Assembly: GCF_040054535.1 (NCBI RefSeq)
Contig: NC_090794.1
Coordinates: 6,284,001-6,348,000 of the forward strand
DNA length: 64,000 nt
Direction: 5' to 3'
Source: Antennarius striatus
Taxonomy: Eukaryota > Chordata > Actinopteri > Lophiiformes > Antennariidae
Shown: in pieces, positions 57,401 to 64,000 of the stretch
Layout: each line of letters begins with the position of its first letter
Position numbering within the stretch: position 1 is the stretch's first letter
Translations under genes and position numbers: made by a program
The notes under the pieces: generated by a model
Told to the model about the DNA's origin: nothing
What the model saw: only the letters and a program-made list of their open reading frames with translations
The model's database searches: none

Positions 57401-60400
57401 TAAAGTGTTGATTGTAGATTCACCAACCACCGCTACAACACAACTAAGCACAACACCAACAGGTGAGAACACTGTTATTACATGTATGTTTGTCAAAAAA
57501 TTTACGATATAATTATGAACAATAATACCTTTTCCAGAATCAACACCTGTTTCTACGAGCTTTACGACAGCTACAATACCAACAACACCTGTGACAAGTA
57601 AGTATTTTAAACTAATTCTTCCATAAGTGAAGTATGAAAAAAATAGGCAAGAATTGATCAGTGTATTTTTTATATTAAGAAGAAAGAAAAAAAAAAAACT
57701 TTAACAAATGTTTCTAAACTGTTTATTGCAGATTCAACAACCGACATTGCAACACAAACGAGCACAACACCCACAGGTTAGACAATTGTTTTTTCAAGCA
57801 TGTTTGTTGAAAAATATATTATATAATTAAATACAGTAATTATAAGAATAATAATTATGTAATGTTTTGACCAGACCTGCTACAGCATTTCTAAATATGT
57901 TGAGGGCTGCATCATCAACAGCATTTGTTATAAAGACATTTTTTGAATTTTTTTCAGAGAATTAGCAAACCAAATACTAATCAAATAGTAATTTAACCAG
58001 GAACATTTTTTGACATCTTCTCCAACTTCCAATTTTACATGACTTATTTTATTTTACATATAACACCTTTTCCAGAATCAACACCTGTTTCTACGAGCTT
58101 TACGACAGCTACAATACCAACAACACCTGTGACAAGTAAGTATTTAAGACTAATTCTTCCATGATTGAAATATGAAAAAACAGAAGAAAAAAAAAGAGTT
58201 GTCTACATTTTTTATATGAATAAATGAAATAGAAAACATAACAAATGTCTTTAAATTCGTTTTGCAGATTCAACAGTCAATACCACAACAGAACCAAACA
58301 CTACACCTACTGTTTTACCAACAACAATTGTTACCAGTAAGTTTGCAAGGATAGAAAATTATATATCCAACTATGATTATGCAATTATGCATCGTGAAAA
58401 ATTTGTCTGACCTTAAATTATACCAACAATTTATATGGTTATTAACAAAAGCTATTTACCTGATTAAAAGTTTGTCCAAAATCATTGCAACTGTAAATTT
58501 AAATAAAAAAAGAAACAATTGGATTTTAAATATGTATTTTCCAGACTCAACATTGGTTTCTACAACCTCTATGAACACTACAATACCAACAACACTAGTG
58601 ACAAGTAAGTGTTGCAAATAAGGCATGCATGACAGAAATATGACAAAATAGTTGATAATATTAGGTCAGAGTCTAATATTTATGGTTTTTCTTCCATTTT
58701 AAGAAAAACCCCCCCCAGAAAACACTAACACATCTCCAAACTTTTTATTTCAGATTCAACAGCCAACATCACAACACAGCCAAACGCAACACCTACAGTC
58801 TCACCAACAACCATTGTTACCAGTAAGTTTGCATGAATAGAAAATTATATATCCATTTATAATTTGCATTTATATTTATTAATTTTACTTTCTGGAAGAA
58901 CTTAAAATTCTTAAACAAAATAACATTATTACAAACAATAACAATTATTGGAGCAGATTTAGCATGATTTATTTTCTACAGTGTAATTACTAGCAAGATT
59001 TCAAGATTTTAATGTCTCCTTCAGACTCAACAGCGGTTGATGCAACCTTTATGAGCATGACAACACCAACAACACTTGCAACAAGTGAGTATTGAAGAAA
59101 AAATCTTGCAAGATTGAAATATGAAAACAGAGTAATACACATAAAAGTAGATCAGTCCAGATTTTGTTTTTTTTTCTATTTGACGAAAAAAAAAAAGGAA
59201 ACACTAACACAACTCCAAATTTTTTATTGCAGATTCAACAACCAACATCACAACACAGTCAAACTCAACACCTTCAGTTTCACCAACAACCATTGTTACC
59301 AGTAAGTTTGCAAGGATAGAAACTTAGATATCCATTTATAATTTATATTTATTAATTTTACTTTCTGGAAAAACTTCACATACTTAAACAAACTAACATT
59401 ATTACAAACAATAACAATTATTTGAGCAAAATTTAGCATGATTTATTTTCTACAGTGTAATTACTAGCAAGGTTTCAAGATTTTAATGTCTCCTTCAGAC
59501 TCAACAACGGTTGATACAACCTTTATGAGCATGACTCCAGATTTTATTTTTTTTCTATTTGACAAAAAAAAAAATAGAGACATTAACACATCTCCAAATT
59601 TTTTATTGCAGATTCAACAACCAACATGACAACACAGCCAAACTCAACACCTACAGTTTCACCAACAACCATTGTTACCAGTAAGTTTGCAAGGATAGAA
59701 AATTATATATCCAATTATGATTTGCATTTACATTCAAAATTTTACTATTTTATATCAGTATATACCTGACATGTTGTTAATTTTCCAGATTCAACACCAG
59801 TTGCAACAACAATTCTAAACATGACAACAGCTTCAACAATGACTGTAAATGTCACAAGTAAGTATTTGGGAATATTTTTCGGAATACAAGAACTAAAAAA
59901 CGAGTAAATAAACGTATAACAATAGTTGGATTTACGTCTCAGTTTCGACAGTGTAATTTATTAGCAGGATTTCAGGATTTTTAATGTGTTTTCCAGACTC
60001 GACACTGACAGCGACAACCTTTATGAACATGACAACATCAACAGCACTTGTGACAAGTAAGTGTTTCACAATAATTATTGCACAACTGGAATATTAATAT
60101 TATATTAATAAGAGATGAAGCAGAGATGAAGATGCTGAGGTTCTCTCTGGGAGTGACCAGGATGGATAGGATCAGGAATGAGTACATCAGAGGGACAGCA
60201 CATGTTAGAGGTTTTGGAGATAAAGTCAGAGAGGCCAGACTGAGATGGTTTGGACATGTCCAGAGGAGAGATAGTGAATATATTGGTAGAAGGATGCTGA
60301 GTTTCAGACTGCCAGGCAGGAGGCCTAGAGGAAGGCCAAAGAGGAGGTTTATGGATGTAATGAAAGAGGACATGAAGGTAGTTGTTGTGAGAGAAGAGGA

Positions 60401-63028
60401 TGCAGAAGACAGGGTTAGATGGAGGACACTGATTCACTGTGGCGACCCCTGAAGGGAAAAGCCGAAAGGAGAAGAAGAAGAAAGTAAGGAAACATTAATA
60501 AATGCTGAATCTCATTTTGCAGATTCAACAACCATTACCACATCACAGCTGAACACAACACGCACAGTTTCACCAACAGCCATTGTTCCTAGTAAGTTTT
60601 CAGGATATAAAAATTATGTATTTATTTATAGTTTGCATTCGATCATTTTAGGATATTTTTTAATTAACTTTACGTGTATTTGTACAAAATGCATCGTGAA
60701 AAATTTGTCTGACCTTAAATTATAACAACAATTTACATGGTTATTAACGAAAGCTATTTACCTGATTAAAAGTTTGTCCAAAATCTTTATAACTGTAAAT
60801 TTAAATAAAAAAAAGAAACAATTGGATTTTAAATATGTATTTTCCAGACTCAACATTGGTTTCTACAACCTCTATGAACACTACAATACCAACAACACTA
60901 GTGACAAGTAAGTGTTGCAAAAAAGTCATGCATGAGATGGAAATATGACAAAGTAGTTAATAATATTAGGTCAGAGTCTAATATTTATGGTTTTTCTTCC
61001 ATTTTAAGAAAAAAAAAAACAGAAAACACTAACACATCTCCAAACTTTTCATTGCAGATTCAACAGCCAACATCACAACACAGCCAAACTCAACACCTAC
61101 AGTCTCACCAACAACCATTGTTACCAGTAAGTTTGCATGAATATCCACTTATAATTTGCATTTATATTTATTAATTTCACTTTCTGGGAGAACTTAAAAT
61201 TCTCAAACAAAATAACATTATTACAAACAATAACAATTATTGGAGCAGATTTAGCATGATTTATTTCATACAGTGTAATTACTAGCAAGATTTCAAGATT
61301 TTAATGTCTCCTTCAGACTCAACAGCGGTTGATGCAACCTTTATGAGCATGACAACACCAACAACACCTTTGACAAGTGAGTATTGAAGAAAAAATCTTG
61401 CAAGATTGAAATATGAAAACAGAGTAAGACACATAAGAGTAGATCAGTCCAGATTTTGTTTTTTTTTCTATTTGACGAAAAAAAAAAAAGAAACACAAAC
61501 ACAACTCCAAATTTTTTATTGCAGATTCAACAACCAACATCACAACACAGCCAAACTCAACACCTACAGTCTCACCAACAACCATTGTTACCAGTAAGTT
61601 TGCATGAATATCCACTTATAATTTGCATTTATATTTATTAATTTCACTTTCTGGAAGAACTTAAAATTCTCAAACAAAATAACATTATTACAAACAATAA
61701 CAATTATTTGAGCAAAATTTAGCATGATTTATTTTCTACAGTGTAATTACTAGCAAGATTTCAAGATTTTAATGTCTCCTTCAGACTCAACAGCGGTTGA
61801 TGCAACCTTTATGAGCATGACAACACCAACAACACTTGCAACAAGTGAGTATTGAAGAAAAAATCTTGCAAGATTGAAATATGAAAACAGAGTAAGACAC
61901 ATAAGAGTAGATCAGTCCAGATTTTGTTTTTTTTTCTATTTGACGAAAAAAAAGAAAAGAAACACTAACACAACTCCAAATTTTTTATTGCAGATTCAAC
62001 AACCAACATCACAACACAGCCAAACTCAACACCTACAGTTTCACCAACAACCATTGTTACCAGTAAGTTTGCAAGGATAGAAACTTAGATATCCATTTAT
62101 AATTTATATTTATTAATTTTACTTTCTGGAAAAACTTCACATACTTAAACAAAATAACATTATTGCAAACACTAACAAATATTTTAGCAAGATTTAGCAT
62201 GATTTATTTTCTATATATCAAGCTAAATCTTGCTAATGTAATTACTAGCAAGATTTCAAGATTTTAATGTCTCCTTCAGACTCAACAACGGTTGATGCAA
62301 CCTTTATGAGCATGACAACACCAACAACACTTGTGACAAGTGAGTATTAAAGAAAAATCATTGCATGATTAAAATATGAAAACAGAGTAAGACACATAAG
62401 AGTAGATCAGTTTGGGTTTTTTTTTCTATTTGACGAAAGAAAACAGAAAACACTAACACATCTCCAAACTTTTTTATTGCAGATTCAACAGCCAACATCA
62501 CAACACAGCCAAACTCAACACCTACAGTCTCACCAACAACCATTGTTACCAGTAAGTTTGCATGAATAGAAAATTATATATCCATTTATCATTTGCATTT
62601 ATATTTATTAATTTTACTTTCTGGAAGAACTTAAAATTCTCAAACAAAATAACATTATTACAAACAATAACAATTATTGGAGCAAGATTTAGCATGATTT
62701 ATTTTCTACAGTGTAATTACTAGCAAGATTTCAAGATTTTAATGTCTCCTTCAGACTCAACAGCGGTTGATGCAACCTTTATGAGCATGACAACACCAAC
62801 AACACTTGTGACAAGTGAGTATTGAAGAAAAATTCTTGCAAGATTGAAATATGAAAACAGAGTAAGACACATAGGAGAAGATCAGTAGATTCATTTATTT
62901 TTTCCCTTTGACGAAAGAAAACAGAAAACACTAACACATCTCCAAACTTTTTATTGCAGATTCAACAACCAGCACTGCAACGCAGCCAAACACAACACCT
63001 ACAGCTTTACCAACAGCTACTGTTACCA
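47987..63028 (+). CDS. adgrf-like gene: SEA-like/Cys modules plus mucin-type exon array (3' incomplete)
   Basis: Extracellular part of a large surface or secreted protein. A signal-peptide exon is followed by a short linker exon, four two-exon modules (48798-53109), two one-cysteine micro-exons, and at least 34 intact Thr/Ser-rich exons (54686-63028; about 677 residues). From exon 2's donor on, every junction is phase 1 and no exon contains an in-frame stop, so the chain stays open. I do not recognise a close named orthologue. Human ADGRF5 and ADGRF1 sit next to TNFRSF21, and ADGRF N-termini carry SEA and cysteine-rich sequence, so an ADGRF adhesion GPCR with an expanded stalk is my inference. 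A mucin-like membrane protein without a 7TM is the alternative. No GAIN, GPS or 7TM sequence is in the window; the gene continues past 64000. Confidence 0.65.
48183..48234 (+). CDS. adgrf-like exon 2: short linker
   Basis: CTCAG|GTTTACC to AAGATTG|gtcagt (52 bases, phase 0 to 1), encoding VYPEEEHFVSHISQEKI. It sets the phase-1 register kept by every later exon. Confidence 0.65.
48798..48950 (+). CDS. module 1, exon A (SEA-like half)
   Basis: 153 bases, phase 1-1. YIIEIAANVSDVESLEAIRS followed by FLDSGPFPVQLDDNTDISDI and SITT. Alternating hydrophobic strand, helix, strand pattern; same layout as the A exons at 49348, 51912 and 52643. Confidence 0.75.
49043..49207 (+). CDS. module 1, exon B (8-Cys EGF-like unit)
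   Basis: 165 bases, phase 1-1. Cysteine pattern C-x8-C-x-C-x10-C-x5-C-x7-C-x-C-x10-C with a WPLRSC turn and CQCIDAIPADGLFC end. Cys-rich module unit on the extracellular side. Confidence 0.8.
49348..49500 (+). CDS. module 2, exon A
   Basis: 153 bases, phase 1-1. VEYSVDVELNVTNVQTVDFL, then LNLTLGPRLNVTDIDVTT; three N-glycosylation sequons (NVT, NLT, NVT). Confidence 0.78.
49501..51129 (+). other. intron between module 2 exons A and B
   Basis: Contains a candidate non-autonomous DNA transposon at 50613-50926, a related-looking A-rich segment at 50010-50400, and near 49919-49975 a direct plus inverted repeat of AATCCATTCTGT. Confidence 0.6.
50613..50926. mobile_element. candidate non-autonomous DNA transposon
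   Basis: Left end TGTCACAGGTGTGG and right end CTGGAACCATGACA form imperfect inverted termini (TGTCA...TGACA). The interior has no coding capacity. Family not assigned. Confidence 0.35.
51130..51294 (+). CDS. module 2, exon B (8-Cys unit)
   Basis: 165 bases, phase 1-1. VCSTNGSSYQCVCENQYAWS, YNTCITYEACDEITDGTCGC, ISAIPANGQYCQ. Identical cysteine spacing to module 1 exon B. Confidence 0.85.
51345..51793. mobile_element. hAT-type MITE with target-site duplication
   Basis: 449 bases. Left end CAGGGGTGTCAAACTCATTT, right end TTTGAGTTTGATACATGTG (inverted match over the last 17 bases with four changes). Flanking 8-base duplications ATCTAGAT (51337-51344) and ATCTAGAG (51794-51801) match at 7 of 8, the hAT length. 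No transposase frame. In the intron before module 3. Confidence 0.75.
51912..52052 (+). CDS. module 3, exon A
   Basis: 141 bases, phase 1-1. DIVVLDYQIVIEVRTTDIAL, LRDGLLKVNFPIVADSQINI, TAVVITT. Slightly shorter than the other A exons. Confidence 0.75.
52145..52315 (+). CDS. module 3, exon B (9-Cys unit)
   Basis: 171 bases, phase 1-1. VCRNYDAEFQCRCEDGFLWP, CDKCVTYRNCDVNATNTCGC, ISAIPADGQYCQSIQEH. Same spacing as B1/B2 plus one additional cysteine (WPCDKC) and a longer C-terminal extension. The acceptor TTTGTGAAG is purine-ended and weaker than its neighbours. Confidence 0.78.
52490..52513 (+). CDS. 24-base micro-exon with one cysteine
   Basis: TACCTGCAG|AT...ACAG|gtaaaa, phase 1-1, encoding DFSICPTT. 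It follows the 9-Cys unit of module 3. Confidence 0.65.
52643..52792 (+). CDS. module 4, exon A
   Basis: 150 bases, phase 1-1. APVVFEYIISIELKVSDLSL, INQLRAFLRSSIFPISINEQ, VKILDANITT. Confidence 0.78.
52939..53109 (+). CDS. module 4, exon B (9-Cys unit)
   Basis: 171 bases, phase 1-1. VCIPNSNGFQCICEEEYRWS, CEQCLVFGHCDIITNDTCGC, IDIFLPGEQYCQSIHEY. It shares the extra cysteine (WSCEQC) with module 3. Confidence 0.82.
53251..53295 (+). CDS. 45-base exon with one cysteine, start of stalk
   Basis: CATGCAG|AT...ACCG|gtaaga, phase 1-1, encoding NFIPCLPVVQPSSRT. It links module 4 to the Thr-rich array. Confidence 0.65.
53296..54685 (+). other. intron before the exon array
   Basis: 1.4 kb AT-rich intron with no exon recognised; it contains an AAT repeat at about 54398-54442. 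Confidence 0.65.
54398..54442. repeat. (AAT)n microsatellite
   Basis: About 14 AAT units. Sister introns at 55540-55580 and 56970-57000 hold short versions, so this expanded after duplication. Confidence 0.9.
54686..58135 (+). CDS. mucin-type exon array, block 1 (15 exons)
   Basis: Two exon types alternate, all phase 1-1. X type (ESTPVSTSFTTATIPTTPVT): 54686-54751, 55254-55313, 55811-55882, 56145-56204, 56687-56746, 57239-57277 (shortened to 39 bases), 57538-57597, 58076-58135. Y type, always 45 bases (STTDITTQTSTTPT): 54890-54934, 55448-55492, 56025-56069, 56336-56380, 56879-56923, 57418-57462, 57732-57776. Acceptors are mostly TTCCAG, TTTCAG or TTGCAG. X donors are mostly GTAAGT, Y donors GTTAGA or GTGAGA. 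Introns are as similar between copies as exons, showing duplication of genomic blocks. The product is Thr/Ser/Pro-rich, expected to be densely O-glycosylated. Exon calls rest on repeated conserved splice sites and open frames; expression is not shown. Confidence 0.7.
58268..60056 (+). CDS. mucin-type exon array, block 2 (8 intact exons)
   Basis: Y exons are now 69 bases (STTNITTQPNSTPTVSPTTI plus VT): 58268-58336, 58754-58822, 59233-59301, 59612-59680. X exons: 58545-58604, 59025-59084, 59789-59857 (69 bases), 59997-60056. The X copy starting at 59499 has lost its donor and is listed separately. Two X exons (59789 and 59997) follow each other without a Y between. All are phase 1-1, with donors GTAAGT or GTGAGT. 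The longer Y type shows that this block descends from a different ancestor pair than block 1. Confidence 0.72.
59499..59533 (+). pseudogene. broken X exon: 3' half and splice donor deleted
   Basis: It starts like its sisters (TTCAG|ACTCAACAACGGTTGAT) but after ATGAGCATGAC it jumps straight into sequence that in other copies lies about 90 bases inside the following intron (TCCAGATTTT). The exon's last part and donor GTGAGT are missing. Because all neighbours are phase 1, skipping it leaves the frame intact. Confidence 0.8.
60119..60484 (+). mobile_element. 5'-truncated LINE copy in the exon array
   Basis: It encodes the C-terminal part of the LINE family also seen at 63095-64000: MKMLRFSLGVTRMDRIRNEY, VREARLRWFGHVQRRDSEYI, GRRPRGRPKRRFMDV and WRTLIHCGDP, then stop. 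A GAAGAAGAAG tail follows. The open frame is uninterrupted over about 110 codons, so the copy is rather young. Inserted in the intron between array exons 59997-60056 and 60523-60591. Confidence 0.88.
60523..63028 (+). CDS. mucin-type exon array, block 3 (11 exons)
   Basis: Y exons (69 bases): 60523-60591, 61058-61126, 61525-61593, 61994-62062, 62483-62551, 62960-63028. X exons (60 bases): 60848-60907, 61317-61376, 61785-61844, 62280-62339, 62755-62814. X reads STAVDATFMSMTTPTTLAT with small variations. X-to-X spacing is 468-495 bases, a near-uniform tandem unit of one X, one Y and two introns. Copies differ by few bases even in introns, so this part is the most recently amplified or homogenised. 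All phase 1-1. Confidence 0.74.
62184..62236. repeat. 15-bp inverted repeat in one array intron
   Basis: TTAGCAAGATTTAGC (62184-62198) and its exact reverse complement GCTAAATCTTGCTAA (62222-62236), 23 bases apart. Sister introns have only the left arm. Confidence 0.92.
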
Positions 63029-63044
63029 GTAAGTTTGCTGGAAT

Positions 63045-63070
63045 GTCAAATTATATATATATATATATTT
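63045..63070. repeat. short TA-rich microsatellite
   Basis: TA run just before the LINE insertion. Confidence 0.85.
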
Positions 63071-63094
63071 TTATTTATTGTCTGAGGAAGTATG

Positions 63095-64000
63095 TGTATG
63101 TGGGAGCGGTGCAGGACATGTATGAGGACTGTAAGACAGTAGTGAGGTGTGCTGTAGGTGTGACAGAGGAGTTCAAGGTGGAGGTGGGAGTGCATCAGGG
63201 ATCAGCTCTGAGCCCCTTCTTGTTCGCTATGGTGATGGACAGGCTGACAGACGAGGTTAGACAGGAATCTCCATGAACTATGATGTTTGCAGATGACATT
63301 GTGATCTGTAGTGAGAGCAGGGAACAGGTGGAGGAGAAGCTAGAGAGGTGGAGGTTTGTCCTGGAAAGGAGAGGAATGAAGGTAAGAAAGAATACATGTG
63401 TGTGAATGAGAGGGACCCAAGTGGAAGAGTGAGGTTACAGGGAGAAGAGATGAAGAAGGTGGAGGATAAGTACTTAGGGTCAACAGTCCAGAGCAATGGA
63501 GAGAGTGGAAAAGAGGTGAAGAAGCGTGTCCAGGCAGGATGGAACGGGTGGAGGACAGTGTCGGGCCACCCAGTGGTGTGACAGGAGAGTTTCAGCTTAA
63601 ATGAAAGGAAAGGTGTACGAAACTGGTGAGACCAGCGATGTTGTTTGGTCTAGAGACAGTGTCACTGAGGAAAAGACAGGAGACAGAGCTGGAGGTAGCA
63701 GAGATGAAGATGCTGAGGTTCTCTCTGGGAGTGACCAGGAAGGATAGGATCAGGAATGAGTACATCAGAGGGACAGCACATGTTAGAGGTTTTGGAGATA
63801 AAGTCAGAGAGGCCAGACTGAGATGGTTTGGACATGTCCAGAGGAGAGATAGTGAATATATTGGTAGAAGGATGGTGAGTTTTGAACTGCCAGACCTAGA
63901 GGAAGACCAAAGAGGAGGTTTATGGATGTAGTGAGGGAAGACATGAAGGTAGTTGGTGTGAGAGAAGAGGATGCAGAAGACAGGGTTAGATGGAGGCAAC
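63095..64000 (+). mobile_element. LINE copy, RT domain to C-terminus, runs off the window
   Basis: It encodes RT motifs VEVGVHQGSALSPFLFAMVM, DRLTDEVRQ and the catalytic [11 protein letters not shown], then LGSTVQSNGESGKEVKKRVQ, LRKRQETELEVAEMKMLRFS and the same C-terminal segment as the 60119 copy. A nonsense codon (TGA, 63274-63276) precedes the FADD box and small frameshifts follow, so it is inactive. It lies in the intron after the last visible array exon (63028). Clade within non-LTR elements not assigned. Confidence 0.88.

Noticed and set aside
59114..59305. Frames such as MKYENR... running through array introns (also near 61406 and 61874)
   Set aside because: They read across intron sequence and acceptors in the wrong register. 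They recur only because the intron-exon unit is duplicated.

Overview
The window is nuclear DNA of a vertebrate, almost certainly a teleost fish, probably a spiny-rayed one. It has intron-split genes with GT-AG boundaries, long CA/TG and TA microsatellites, a tRNA-headed SINE, decayed non-LTR retrotransposons, and hAT- and pogo-like DNA transposon remnants. There is no bacterial-style gene packing, and nearly all long open frames are low-complexity or repeat shadows.

Three genes are supported. (1) tnfrsf21 (death receptor 6), + strand: five coding exons from 5100 to 25752. They carry four cysteine-rich domains, a transmembrane segment, a death domain and the conserved C-terminus. The signal-peptide exon lies upstream of the window or was not recognised. 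(2) abhd6 (monoacylglycerol lipase), - strand: eight coding exons from 33887 down to 28266 whose phases join into a complete 333-residue reading frame. It converges tail to tail with tnfrsf21. (3) A large secreted or cell-surface gene, + strand, from 47987 past the right edge. It has a signal-peptide exon, four repeats of a two-exon module (about 50 residues of beta-rich SEA-like sequence plus an 8-10 cysteine EGF-like unit), then an array of at least 34 intact tiny Thr/Ser-rich exons of 39-72 bases. Every boundary from the first module onward is phase 1. In human, TNFRSF21 neighbours the adhesion GPCR genes ADGRF5 and ADGRF1, so I infer that this is an ADGRF-family receptor with an expanded mucin stalk. 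Its GAIN/7TM part would lie beyond 64000 and is not seen.

Layout: 1-5099 is upstream or intron-1 sequence of tnfrsf21 with repeats; 5100-25752 tnfrsf21; 25753-28265 its 3' UTR and the convergent intergenic gap; 28266-33896 abhd6; 33897-47984 intergenic DNA rich in retrotransposon debris, a 14-bp minisatellite, a Helitron-like terminus and an intact-looking SINE; 47985-53295 the module region of the adgrf-like gene; 53296-63028 the exon array; 63029-64000 a LINE insertion in its intron.

The most unusual feature is the exon array (54686-63028). A mucin-like stalk is built from symmetric micro-exons multiplied with their introns, in single pairs and in multi-pair blocks. Most junctions split an Asn codon, so that N-S-T glycosylation sequons are completed only by splicing. 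One copy has lost its splice donor by deletion, another has weak splice sites, and a LINE of the same family is inserted inside the array and again after its last visible exon.
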